The translations under genes and the position numbers were made by a program. A model generated the notes under the pieces. It made no database searches, was not told where the DNA came from, and was given only the letters and a program-made list of their open reading frames with translations. A stretch of DNA of 64,000 bases from an uncultured Clostridia bacterium (lineage in GTDB: Bacteria; Bacillota; Clostridia; Christensenellales; Borkfalkiaceae). Location of the stretch: positions 1 through 64,000 of the forward strand of contig CALVLV010000005.1 in the NCBI GenBank assembly GCA_944341075.1, written 5' to 3'. Positions within the stretch are counted from its first letter, which is position 1, and every line of letters starts with the position of its first letter. Of the stretch, positions 1-7,548 are shown in pieces.

Positions 1-100
1 CCTCGTCGGCGAGCCTGAACCAGTCCATGTACTTCTTCAAGTCGTCTATGAGCGCATCCGTCAAAGGAATGTCGCGGCCGGACGTCTTTGTCTTGGGCAT
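1..100 (-). CDS. partial reading frame, start of an unknown protein or displaced 3' part of the TetR gene
   Basis: A reading frame opens at an ATG at 98-100 on the minus strand and runs off the window after 33 residues (begins MPKTKTSGRDIPLTDALIDD). An AAAAGGA-like ribosome site precedes it. It overlaps the end of the TetR-type reading frame by about 40 bases in another frame. Two readings are open. It may be the C-terminal ligand domain of the TetR protein, separated from its DNA-binding part by a one-base indel near 101-110. Or it may be a separate gene; the run KTKTSGRDIPL also resembles the core of tyrosine recombinases. Too little is visible to decide. Confidence 0.3.
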   Translation of the reverse strand, partial: MPKTKTSGRDIPLTDALIDDLKKYMDWFRLADE

Positions 101-345
101 AAAGGATATTCCTTTTCCATTCTTTGAGCTATGTTTCTTTTTATTTCAAGCAGCTCATCATTAAGCAAATCATACTTATTGTTATAGTGCTTATAAAAAG
201 TCATGCGGTTGACCATCGCCTCTTTACAAATTTCATTGACATTGATTTTATCAAAATTATTTGTTTCCATTAAGTGCATAAGCGCCGCGCGGAGATCGCG
301 GCGCGTTTTTATAATTCGGGCATCTTCTCTTTTGGAGTTATCCAT
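61..345 (-). CDS. TetR/AcrR-type regulator, DNA-binding domain only (truncated or frameshifted)
   Basis: The 94-residue product has a typical TetR N-terminal helix-turn-helix (about residues 12-62), including the recognition-helix region VNRMTFYKHYNNKYDLL. TetR regulators are usually 180-220 residues with a ligand-binding C-terminal domain. That domain is absent in this frame: the protein ends in a short basic tail about 25 residues after the helix-turn-helix. The start at 343-345 has an AGAGAGG ribosome site. The frame just downstream stays open in another register (see 1-100), so an indel is a plausible cause. It follows the pot operon terminator on the same strand and is probably a separate transcript. 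Target and ligand are unknown. Confidence 0.6.
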   Translation of the reverse strand: MDNSKREDARIIKTRRDLRAALMHLMETNNFDKINVNEICKEAMVNRMTFYKHYNNKYDLLNDELLEIKRNIAQRMEKEYPLCPRQRRPAATFL

Positions 346-406
346 ACAATTTTACCTCTCTGTATGGAAAATTTAACCGGGTTTGGTAAACTTTGCAGGT
401 AAAAAG

Positions 407-437
407 AAAAGGAATGACTGTTACGGTCATTCCTTTT
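407..437. terminator. bidirectional terminator after potD
   Basis: A 12-bp stem (AAAAGGAATGAC with GTCATTCCTTTT) is flanked by T-runs on either strand. It lies just beyond the potD stop codon and should end the pot transcript on the minus strand. Confidence 0.85.
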
Positions 438-442
438 TATTT

Positions 443-2053
443 TTAACGGCTGGCGGTTGTACGCGGCTCCTTGCGGTAGAAAATATAGTACCTGAAGCGG
501 TACAGCAGGATAGCGGCGACAGCTGCCACAATTATTACGGCTACAATAACTACTGTGGTAACGGGTATGTCGTTGATGTCAAGGCAGCGCACGTTTATCC
601 ACATCTGGTTTATGTTGGCAAGGTCGTCGCCGAAATCGAGCATGACTACACTCCTCGATATAACGTCTGCGGTGGGATATTGCCCGAACGCCTGCCTGCC
701 CTTGTATATGGTTCCGCCCTCGTATACGGTATAATCTGCAACGTTTTCATATACATATGTACGCGTTGCGCCCTCTACATTCAGCGTGCTCATGTCAAGG
801 TAGATGTAACTGTCCTCGCCGAAGAAGTAGCTCACGTCGTATACGTAAATTTCAAGATCTTCGCCTTCGTCTTCGGGAACCACGCCGTAGCACCAGTCAA
901 AATAGTTGAAAACTTCTTCCGCGGCGATAGACGAGGTGTAGCCTATATAATACATGTTGCGCACCGCAATGTCGGGGCGGGAGAGGAAGTTTACAAAGGC
1001 TTCTGCTGCGATCTGTCTGTTCCTGTTGCCGTTTATGCCGTCTTTTAACATAACCCAGCCGTCGAACCACAGATTTGTGTTGGACTGAGGCACCGAATAC
1101 CAAAGTTCGGTGTCTTCTTCGTCGGCCTGGTCTAGGATGTAAACGGCGTCGCCCGACCACTGCAGGTTGCCTATCACCTTGCCTGTCACCATGTCTGTCT
1201 TGCCGCTATCCGTTTCAAAGGAGTAAACGTTTTCCTTGATATCCTTGAGTATGTCTTCTGCGGCGGCCACAGTCTCTTCATCGGTGGCATTCAGAAGTTC
1301 GCTGCGCGCGGCGGCTTTGTCGTCTTCGGTCATGCTGTCGTCGGCGTTTATTGCATTGAGTTCGTCTTCATACAGTATGGAGAGGGCGGTGAAGTATGCG
1401 TCGCGCACGTTGTCCTTTATTGTCACCGATTTATAGTAGTCTGTGTTGGTAAGCATGTCCCACGAGGAAACGTCGTTTGCCTCATCGTCCACCCTGTCGG
1501 GGTTGTATACAAGGCCTGTGGTTCCCCACATGTAGCAGGCCGCAATGCCGTTCCAGCCGTGCTCGTAGAATATGCTGCCCTCGGCGCCGTCTATATATTT
1601 CGATACGCCGTTTATATAATAATTTTCGGGATTACTTTTGTCCATGAATTCCTCTGAGAAGGGAAGAATGGCGTCTTCGTCTTCATCGAGCAATTTCATT
1701 ATCATGTAGTCGGAGGGGCACACCAGGTCGTAGACGTCGCCCAGGTTGAGCTGGTTATACAGGTCTTCATTAGTGCCGAAGGTGGAGTATTCCACGCGCA
1801 CTTTAAAGCCGTAGTCCTGAGAGTTGAACCATTCGGTGAAGTCGTCTATTACGCTGTTTTCGCCGAAAATGGTCGTTCCGTCCTCAAACTCTATCAGCTC
1901 GTCCTCGCCCCATTCGCCCAGGTCTATATATTCTTCCCAGTTCGAAACGCGCAGCACCACCGTTTCGTCTGCCGTTGTGCAGCCTGCCGCCGCAAAAACG
2001 GGCAGGGCGAATACGCACGCGGCGGCGACTGCCGCTATCTTTTTCATCTTCAT
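443..2053 (-). CDS. potD: spermidine/putrescine ABC transporter, substrate-binding lipoprotein
   Basis: Extracellular polyamine-binding protein of the PotABCD importer, 536 residues. The start ATG (2051-2053) overlaps the potC stop as ATGA. It begins with a lipoprotein signal peptide; the lipobox is AAAGC with Cys at about residue 25. A solute-binding fold follows, with PotD-like stretches such as LRVSNWEEYI and YNQLNLGDVYDLVCPSDYM. PotD proteins are usually about 350 residues. This one is about 180 longer, with acidic inserts and a predicted C-terminal membrane helix (about residues 498-518) followed by a basic tail. It may therefore be anchored at both ends. The context leaves little doubt about the transporter role; whether the ligand is spermidine or putrescine cannot be told. 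Confidence 0.92.
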   Translation of the reverse strand: MKMKKIAAVAAACVFALPVFAAAGCTTADETVVLRVSNWEEYIDLGEWGEDELIEFEDGTTIFGENSVIDDFTEWFNSQDYGFKVRVEYSTFGTNEDLYNQLNLGDVYDLVCPSDYMIMKLLDEDEDAILPFSEEFMDKSNPENYYINGVSKYIDGAEGSIFYEHGWNGIAACYMWGTTGLVYNPDRVDDEANDVSSWDMLTNTDYYKSVTIKDNVRDAYFTALSILYEDELNAINADDSMTEDDKAAARSELLNATDEETVAAAEDILKDIKENVYSFETDSGKTDMVTGKVIGNLQWSGDAVYILDQADEEDTELWYSVPQSNTNLWFDGWVMLKDGINGNRNRQIAAEAFVNFLSRPDIAVRNMYYIGYTSSIAAEEVFNYFDWCYGVVPEDEGEDLEIYVYDVSYFFGEDSYIYLDMSTLNVEGATRTYVYENVADYTVYEGGTIYKGRQAFGQYPTADVISRSVVMLDFGDDLANINQMWINVRCLDINDIPVTTVVIVAVIIVAAVAAILLYRFRYYIFYRKEPRTTASR

Positions 2054-2862
2054 ATGCGCTCCTCCGTCGTCTTTTTCTTGCGCGAAGCAACGTTCATCAG
2101 CACTACCACGATCACCACAATAAGGAATATTATCGTTGACAGCGCCCACAGCGCCGTCTTTATTTCGGTCTGGCCGCCCTTTGTGGCGTTCACCACATAG
2201 GTGCTTATCGTGTCGAATGTGGCGGGCTTTGTGTAGGTGGTTATAAAGTAATCGTCCAGCGAAAGGGTGATTGCCAGCATAAAGCCCGAAAATATGCCGG
2301 GCAGCAGTTGGGGTATGACTACCTTGAACAGCGCCTGTGCGGGCGTGGCGCCCAGGTCGAGCGCCGCCTCGTAGAGGTTGTTGTCCATCTGCCTTAAACG
2401 GGGCATTACCGAAAGGTATACAAAGGGAGTGCACAGCACAACATGTCCTATCACGAGGGGCACGAACGTGTCCTTCCCTATGCCGAGCAGCACTATTAGC
2501 AGCACGCACAGCGAAAAGCCCGTCACTACGTCTGCATTGACCACGGGGATCTGGTTTGCGTAGTTTATAAGGTGCTTTGCCGTTCTCTTTGAATAGAACG
2601 AGCCTATGGCTCCTATTGTGCCGAGTACTGCAGAAATGAGCGCCGCGCCTACTGCAAGCAGTATGGTGCCGCCTATCATGCCGCGCAGGTCTTCGTTTTT
2701 AAACAGCGTTAAATAGTTCTGAAAGGAAAATCCGCCTACGGGGCCGCCGACCATAGTTGCGTCGGTAAAGCTGTATACGGCGAGCAACAGAATGGGCACA
2801 TATATGAATGCGAGCACGAGGACGAGCCATACCGCGCTTATCACTTTTTTTGTTATTTTCAC
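2050..2862 (-). CDS. potC: spermidine/putrescine ABC transporter permease PotC
   Basis: Inner permease subunit of the polyamine importer, 270 residues with about six membrane helices. The EAA loop that contacts the ATPase is visible as YEAALDLGATPAQALFKVV around residues 170-190. The first helix follows a short basic N-terminus (MKITKKV). The gene overlaps potB and potD by four bases (ATGA) at either end, so the four subunits are translationally coupled. Length is normal for the family. The pairing with PotB in the same order as in other bacteria supports the assignment. Confidence 0.94.
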   Translation of the reverse strand: MKITKKVISAVWLVLVLAFIYVPILLLAVYSFTDATMVGGPVGGFSFQNYLTLFKNEDLRGMIGGTILLAVGAALISAVLGTIGAIGSFYSKRTAKHLINYANQIPVVNADVVTGFSLCVLLIVLLGIGKDTFVPLVIGHVVLCTPFVYLSVMPRLRQMDNNLYEAALDLGATPAQALFKVVIPQLLPGIFSGFMLAITLSLDDYFITTYTKPATFDTISTYVVNATKGGQTEIKTALWALSTIIFLIVVIVVVLMNVASRKKKTTEERI

Positions 2863-3662
2863 AGTACCGTCCTCCCGCTTGACTGGTCGTCGTTGAATTT
2901 GTTAGTGGCCAGCGTTATTATAAAGATTATTATAAGCAGTATCAGCGATATCATAGAGCCGTTGTTCCAGTCGTATGCCGCAAAATAACTGCCTATCAGG
3001 CTGCCCATGATGTATGTGCTGTTATAAAGCATGTCTAAAACTACGTAGTTGGTCATTGAGGGCAGCAATACCATTGTCACGCCCGAAATTATTCCGGGCA
3101 CCGAAAGGGGGAGCACAACGCGCATAAACACGGTAAAACTGCTTGCTCCCAGGTCTTCCGCGGCCTCGAAAAGGCTCTTGTCCAGCTTGGAGAGCGCGGT
3201 GTACAGCGGCAGTATCATAAATGGTAAAAAGTCGTAAGTCATGCCTATTACGGTGTTCAGAAAGGGATACATGGCAAGGTTGCCCTCTATGAACGAAAGT
3301 ATCTCTTTCAGCGCCGTTATTCTCAGCGTGAAGTTGATCCACATCGGCAGCACAAACAGCATCAGAAGCACATATTTTCTTCTGAATTTGCTGCGCGCGA
3401 GGATATAGGCTACGGGGTACGCTATCACAAGGCACACAATGGTGGTTACGCACGCTATGGCGATGCTGTTTAAAAGCGTGCCCAGGGTGTTTGTGTTGGA
3501 AAAGAAGTTCACCAGGTTGTCAAAGGTAAACTGCCCTGTGCCGTTTGTAAAGGCGTAGTAGATTATCACCAGCAGCGGGCATATGACAAACAGTATAAGA
3601 AAGGCTGCGTACGGTATGCACAGCTGCTTGCGGTTGAACCGCAGTTTAAGCGTCTTTGTCAT
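2859..3662 (-). CDS. potB: spermidine/putrescine ABC transporter permease PotB
   Basis: Second permease subunit, 267 residues, with about six membrane segments. The EAA loop reads FEAAEDLGASSFTVFMRVV near residues 165-185. PotB and PotC form the membrane channel and sit on a PotA dimer. The start ATG overlaps the potA stop codon and its own stop overlaps the potC start, both by four bases. Length and topology are ordinary for the family. Confidence 0.94.
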   Translation of the reverse strand: MTKTLKLRFNRKQLCIPYAAFLILFVICPLLVIIYYAFTNGTGQFTFDNLVNFFSNTNTLGTLLNSIAIACVTTIVCLVIAYPVAYILARSKFRRKYVLLMLFVLPMWINFTLRITALKEILSFIEGNLAMYPFLNTVIGMTYDFLPFMILPLYTALSKLDKSLFEAAEDLGASSFTVFMRVVLPLSVPGIISGVTMVLLPSMTNYVVLDMLYNSTYIMGSLIGSYFAAYDWNNGSMISLILLIIIFIITLATNKFNDDQSSGRTVL

Positions 3663-5170
3663 TTCTTTTCACCTGCCGCGGGTTTTAATGTAAGTTTTAT
3701 CTTATCTGCAGGTATTATAAGGCTTACCTTGTCGCCCGTATTCCAAAGGTCGGGGCAGGCGAGCACGTAATCTTCCTCGTTTTCCTCGGTGCGCACAATG
3801 TAGCGGTAGTGGTCGCCCTTGTATATCATGGAAATTATGCTGCCTTCGGCGCCGCCAGCGTCCTTTTCGTCGCTCATGGTTATGTCGCGGAAGCCCACTT
3901 CGACTGTAACCTCCGTGCCCGTGAGGTCTAATTTTTCGCCTGCGGCGGTTATAAGGTAGCCCTCTTCGTCGAGGTGGGAACCGGGGTAAAGCTGGGTAAC
4001 GTCGCACTCGAATTCGCCGTCACCGAATTCAACGGTGTTCTTTTTGGTGATGACGCCGTCGTATTTGTTTTCGGTGTATACTTTTTCCATTATGTGGATG
4101 CCGTCGGGCTCTATGCGCATGCCGATGACGGAGTCGGGCGCCGCATAGGCGGTGGACTGGATAACTATCTCGAACCTGCCGACCTCTACGGTTATTTCGT
4201 AGTGTACGCCCTTGAACACTGTGGAAAGTACTTTGCCTTTCAGCTGGCCTTCGCCCGGCTTGCATATTATTATATCTTCGGGGCGGACAACTACGTCTAC
4301 GTACTGGTTTATCTCGTAGTCGTCAAGGCAGTCGAATTCGGCTCCGCAGAACTTTACCTTCAGCTTGCCCGTCATCATTCCGTTGAATATGTTGCTTTCG
4401 CCTATAAAGTCTGCAACAAAGGTGTTTACGGGCTCGTTGTAAATGTCGGTGGGGGTGCCTATCTGCTGGATCTCGCCGTCGTTTATAACGACTATCTTGT
4501 CGCTCATGGTAAGCGCCTCTTCCTGGTCGTGCGTAACGTATATGAACGTTATGCCCAGCCTGCGGTGCATTTCCTTGAGCTCTATCTGCATCTCTTTGCG
4601 CATTTTAAGGTCGAGCGCGCCCAGAGGCTCGTCCAGAAGGAGAATTTCGGGCTCGTTTACTATGGCGCGCGCAATGGCAACACGCTGCTGCTGTCCACCC
4701 GAAAGTGTGGCTACAGAGCGCTTTTCAAAGCCTTCAAGGTCTACAATGTCAAGCACGCGCTTTACCTTTTCGTCTATCTCCCTGCGCGAAAGGTGGGTCA
4801 GTTTTTTAACCTTTTCGCCCTTGCGGTTGGTTACTTCCGTTTCTATTTTTTTCAGTTTGAGCCCGAACGCGATATTTTCGTATACGTTCAGGTGGGGGAA
4901 GAGGGCGTAGCGCTGGAATACGGTGTTTACGGGGCGCTTGTTGGGCGGCAGGTTGCTTATATCCTCGCCGTTTAAAAGTATCTGCCCCGAAGTAGGCAGG
5001 TCGAAGCCCGCGATCATGCGCAGGGTGGTCGTCTTGCCGCAGCCCGACGGGCCGAGGAAGGTCACAAATTCGCCTTTCTGTACCGTAAGGTTGAAGTTTT
5101 CGACCGCAACGGTGTCGTCGAACGACTTGCACACGTTTTTCAGCTCGATGATAGTGCTTGTCTGGTTCAT
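3659..5170 (-). CDS. potA: spermidine/putrescine ABC transporter ATP-binding protein with extended C-terminus
   Basis: ATPase of the polyamine importer, 503 residues. Visible motifs are Walker A GPSGCGKTT (residues 40-48), Q-loop VFQRYALFPHL (about 84-94), signature LSGGQQQR (from 156), Walker B ILLLDEPLGALD and switch VTHDQEEAL. The usual PotA has about 360-380 residues. The excess is an insert of roughly 18 residues before the signature motif and a long C-terminus in which two TOBE-like segments can be seen (VVRPEDIIICK region and VEVGFRDITMSDEK region). I chose the ATG at 5168-5170 because AAGGAGAG precedes it; an ATG 24 bases upstream has no such site. It is second in the XRE-potABCD gene string. 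Confidence 0.93.
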   Translation of the reverse strand: MNQTSTIIELKNVCKSFDDTVAVENFNLTVQKGEFVTFLGPSGCGKTTTLRMIAGFDLPTSGQILLNGEDISNLPPNKRPVNTVFQRYALFPHLNVYENIAFGLKLKKIETEVTNRKGEKVKKLTHLSRREIDEKVKRVLDIVDLEGFEKRSVATLSGGQQQRVAIARAIVNEPEILLLDEPLGALDLKMRKEMQIELKEMHRRLGITFIYVTHDQEEALTMSDKIVVINDGEIQQIGTPTDIYNEPVNTFVADFIGESNIFNGMMTGKLKVKFCGAEFDCLDDYEINQYVDVVVRPEDIIICKPGEGQLKGKVLSTVFKGVHYEITVEVGRFEIVIQSTAYAAPDSVIGMRIEPDGIHIMEKVYTENKYDGVITKKNTVEFGDGEFECDVTQLYPGSHLDEEGYLITAAGEKLDLTGTEVTVEVGFRDITMSDEKDAGGAEGSIISMIYKGDHYRYIVRTEENEEDYVLACPDLWNTGDKVSLIIPADKIKLTLKPAAGEKK

Positions 5171-5249
5171 TGTATTTCTCTCCTTGAAATGCATGGTGTG
5201 CGCTTATTTATATTTATGTCGCGCGCAGTGCCGTGACCGGCAGGTTTTA

Positions 5250-5783
5250 TCAGAAGTTAGGCGGGGAAGATATCCAAAGTATCTTTGCTATCGTCTTTCC
5301 CGCGTTGCTTACGGTGTGGGTGGTGTTTGCCCTGTAGTAAAAAGTTTCGCCGCGCTTGCACAGGTATGTCTTTTTACCCAGCGTTATGCGCACTTTGCCC
5401 TCCAGCACATAGCCGAATTCTTCGCCGTCGTGCGGAAAATCTTCCGCCGATGAAGCTCCCGGCAAAAGCTCGAGTATTATCGGCTCCATCACGTTTTTCT
5501 GTGCGTTGGGTATTATCCACTTCAGCGTCATGCCGTCGTCTTTCTTTTCGATGAAGTCGTCCGCGCTGAACACCACGCGTTCGTCGTCCTCTTTTTTGAA
5601 GAATTCGGCAAGGTCGGTGCCAAGGGCGGCAAGTATGTCGCACAGCGTGGAAATGGAGGGGGAAGTTATGTCGTTTTCCAGCTGCGATATATAGCCCTTT
5701 GTAAGTTCGCACCTGTCGGCAAGTTCGGCCTGCGAAAGGTTGAGCTGCTGGCGCAGCCGCTTGATTTTGCTGCCTATTTCCAT
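5250..5783 (-). CDS. XRE-family regulator with C-terminal cupin domain (probable polyamine regulator)
   Basis: The 177-residue protein has an N-terminal XRE/Cro helix-turn-helix (residues about 5-60, with LSQAELADRCELTKGYISQ) and a C-terminal cupin barrel (about 110-175, with HDGEEFGYVLEGKVRI and TTHTVSNAGK). This is the PuuR/SutR-like architecture, in which the cupin senses a small molecule. It is the first gene of the minus-strand string and lies 79 bases ahead of potA, so it most likely controls the transporter. The start has an AAGGTG ribosome site. Upstream are a consensus promoter and a cluster of TTTAAAC-like repeats that could be its own operator. Ligand identity is inferred from context only. 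Confidence 0.88.
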   Translation of the reverse strand: MEIGSKIKRLRQQLNLSQAELADRCELTKGYISQLENDITSPSISTLCDILAALGTDLAEFFKKEDDERVVFSADDFIEKKDDGMTLKWIIPNAQKNVMEPIILELLPGASSAEDFPHDGEEFGYVLEGKVRITLGKKTYLCKRGETFYYRANTTHTVSNAGKTIAKILWISSPPNF

Positions 5784-5800
5784 TGATTCACCTTATTTAG

Positions 5801-5890
5801 GTAAACATTTTGTTTAAAATGGGTAAACGCCCGGTTAAACGCTGCGTTTAAAATTATTAAACGGTTAGCATTTTTAAACAAAAAGTTTAG
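5801..5890. promoter_or_regulatory. cluster of GTTTAAA/TTTAAAC-like half-sites, probable operator
   Basis: About eight related half-sites fall within 90 bases: GTAAAC (5801, 5823), GTTTAAA (5812, 5846), GTTAAAC (5834), TTAAAC (5857), TTTAAAC (5873) and GTTTA (5885). They lie between the XRE-cupin promoter and its start codon, where an autoregulatory operator would be expected. The binding protein is inferred, not shown. Confidence 0.5.
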
Positions 5891-5909
5891 TATTTTATAA
5901 CCGATACAA

Positions 5910-5939
5910 ATTATAAGCATATTTTCTTATACATGTCAA
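5910..5939 (-). promoter_or_regulatory. sigma-A type promoter for XRE-potABCD
   Basis: On the minus strand TTGACA (5934-5939) and TATAAT (5910-5915) are separated by 18 bases. Both hexamers match the consensus exactly. Transcription would start near 5903 and read through the TTTAAAC repeats into the XRE-cupin gene. Confidence 0.8.
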
Positions 5940-6121
5940 TCAATTGTAAGCATTTTGTATATGTGTAAATTTTTGTCAGCTTTGTGTCGGTTTTGTGAAA
6001 AAATGACACGTCTGAATACGTATAATTCTGTTATCGGGCGCGTTGGTGTGTGTTTCGGTGCGGCTTTGCCAATGTGTGTTCGGTTATACCGCGCGGCGCG
6101 GTAGGGGTTTACGCAACAAAA
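5940..6121. other. intergenic stretch without a recognised gene
   Basis: Part of a 511-base gap between the XRE-cupin gene and rpsT. A TATAAT hexamer occurs on the plus strand at 6021-6026 without a well-spaced -35. A short hairpin (TACCGCG with CGCGGTA) lies near 6088-6105 and a strong terminator at 6122-6153. No convincing protein-coding frame is seen. A short non-coding transcript is possible but unsupported. Confidence 0.4.
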
Positions 6122-6153
6122 AAAGGCACGGGCGCCGCGGCGCCCGTGCCTTT
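6122..6153. terminator. strong bidirectional terminator hairpin
   Basis: A GC-rich stem, GGCACGGGCGCC with GGCGCCCGTGCC, has A-runs before it and T-runs after it, so it could act on either strand. It has no obvious plus-strand gene. It may back up the rpsT terminator on the minus strand or end a small RNA. Confidence 0.75.
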
Positions 6154-6248
6154 TTGCTGTATGTAAAACGTGAGCCGTTTATTTATATTTTGTCGCAGAA
6201 GAGGTGCAAAACAACCGTCTGTCGGCCTGTTCCGCTGCACGAAAAAAA

Positions 6249-6269
6249 GTCGGACGCGCGGCGTCCGAC
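6249..6269 (-). terminator. rpsT terminator
   Basis: The stem GTCGGACGC/GCGTCCGAC with a GCG loop is followed on the minus strand by seven T residues. It lies 26 bases past the rpsT stop codon. Confidence 0.85.
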
Positions 6270-6294
6270 CGAATACACTTTTATGGAGTTAGTA

Positions 6295-6558
6295 TTATTC
6301 CATTTCGTTGAGCTTCTTTGCAAGTCCGCTCTTTTTGTTTGCGGCGGTGTTCTTCTTGAGAACGCCCTTGGAAACTGCGCCGTCGATAACCGAGCAGGTG
6401 GAGGGGAACATCGCCTTTGCGGCTTCCTTATCGCCCTCGGCAACAACTGCAAGGAACTTCTTTATGGCGTTTTTTACCTGGGTCTTTACTACCCTGTTCC
6501 TTATTGTCTTCTTTTCGGTTACAAGAACGCGTTTCTTGGCTGACTTTATGTTAGGCAC
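6295..6558 (-). CDS. rpsT: 30S ribosomal protein S20
   Basis: Small-subunit ribosomal protein, 87 residues, that binds 16S rRNA. The N-terminus MPNIKSAKKRVLVTEKKTIR and the basic C-terminus LKKNTAANKKSGLAKKLN are diagnostic. The start is GTG at 6556-6558, chosen because AAAGGAG lies about eight bases upstream and because S20 begins at this point. Longer upstream in-frame starts would add a non-homologous extension. It is monocistronic, with its own promoter (6600-6628) and terminator, and is divergent from murI. Confidence 0.95.
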   Translation of the reverse strand: MPNIKSAKKRVLVTEKKTIRNRVVKTQVKNAIKKFLAVVAEGDKEAAKAMFPSTCSVIDGAVSKGVLKKNTAANKKSGLAKKLNEME

Positions 6559-6599
6559 TTGAAATTCTCCTTTAAGCGTATCATTGAAATTCTTGAGTA

Positions 6600-6628
6600 A
6601 TTCTATCATAAAAAACAGAGGTTGTAAA
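6600..6628 (-). promoter_or_regulatory. rpsT promoter
   Basis: On the minus strand TTTACA (6623-6628) and TAGAAT (6600-6605) are spaced by 17 bases, followed by a leader of about 35 bases to the GTG start of rpsT. Confidence 0.65.
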
Positions 6629-6693
6629 CTATTTTTTAAGGTCTTTAGCAATTTTTTCATATATTTTTTGAGGTCAAATATAAATAAAAGTGT

Positions 6694-7470
6694 ATGAAAC
6701 CGTTAAATGGCCGTCGCCGCCCGCTTGTGTGCATGTTCGACAGCGGAATAGGCGGCATAAACCTTCTCATAGGCTGCAGCCGCGCCGCTCCGTGGGCTGA
6801 TTACTGCTATTTTGCCGATAACTATAATGTGCCTTACGGCAACCTGACCGAAGGCGAGATAGCCTCGCGCGTGTTCTCTGTATTTGAAAATATCGCGGCT
6901 CTGCGGCCCGACGCGGCAGTCGTCGCGTGCAATACGGTCACGGCCAGCTGCGTAGGTGCCCTGAGAAAAAAATTTTCCTTTCCTGTGGTCGGGGTGGAAC
7001 CTGCCGTAAAACAGGCATGGGAAAGAGAGGGCAGGTATCTTGTTCTGGCCACCGAAGCGACCTGTTCGAGCGAGTCGTTTGCAAGGCTCATCCGCCTGTA
7101 CGGAAAGGGTGCTGTCATCTGCCCGTGCCCGTCGCTTGCCGTGCAGATAGAAAATAATATATTTTCTATCTGTAAAAACGGCCCCGAAGACATGCCTGCT
7201 CCGCTTGAAAAACAGATAGTAAGCAGCCTGCCGAAGGGAAAGTTTTCTTCGGTCGTGCTCGGCTGCACTCACTACGTGTTTATTAAAAAATTCATAGAAA
7301 ACTTGTATTCTTGTCCTGTTTTTGATGGAATTTCAGGGACAGCTGACCACTTGCGAACACTTTTAGGGAAAAATGACCACAAACTGCCCGGTAAGGGCAA
7401 AATACGGTTTTTTTGCGGTGATTTTTCAAAAAATAAGGCGGTTTTTGAAAAATTCAGACATTTTTACTGA
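6694..7470 (+). CDS. murI: glutamate racemase
   Basis: Cytoplasmic Asp/Glu racemase family enzyme, 258 residues, that converts L-glutamate to D-glutamate for the peptidoglycan stem peptide. Visible motifs are the substrate loop FDSGIGGINLL (residues 15-25), NVPYG (about 45), the first catalytic cysteine in VACNTVTAS (about 77-85), VGVEPA, and the second catalytic cysteine in LGCTHYVF (about 188-195). Both catalytic cysteines are therefore present. No good ribosome site precedes the ATG; an AT-rich -10-like TATAAA lies only ten bases upstream, so the message may have a very short leader. Being next to the mur/fts cluster supports the role. Confidence 0.88.
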   Translation: MKPLNGRRRPLVCMFDSGIGGINLLIGCSRAAPWADYCYFADNYNVPYGNLTEGEIASRVFSVFENIAALRPDAAVVACNTVTASCVGALRKKFSFPVVGVEPAVKQAWEREGRYLVLATEATCSSESFARLIRLYGKGAVICPCPSLAVQIENNIFSICKNGPEDMPAPLEKQIVSSLPKGKFSSVVLGCTHYVFIKKFIENLYSCPVFDGISGTADHLRTLLGKNDHKLPGKGKIRFFCGDFSKNKAVFEKFRHFY

Positions 7471-7548
7471 AAATTCGTGTTTGACAAAGGTTTTCAAAAA
7501 CATAGCAAAACGCAAAAAATTTAAAATTTTCTTAATTTTTTATTCTTC

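Noticed and set aside
1..100. Confident call of a phage integrase at the window start
   Set aside because: Only 33 residues are visible. The similarity to the KTKxGxRxIPL recombinase block is suggestive but could be chance.
2054..2509. Upstream in-frame extension of PotD by 152 residues
   Set aside because: The extension lies inside potC in another frame. PotD has a clear signal peptide beginning at the ATG at 2053, coupled to the potC stop.
3974..4975. Plus-strand open frame of 333 residues opposite potA
   Set aside because: Its translation is hydrophobic and Val/Tyr-rich with no family signature, and it lies exactly opposite a strongly conserved ABC ATPase. It is a mirror of potA codon usage.
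6043..6543. Plus-strand open frame crossing a terminator and the rpsT antisense strand
   Set aside because: It contains a strong terminator hairpin and has no conserved text.
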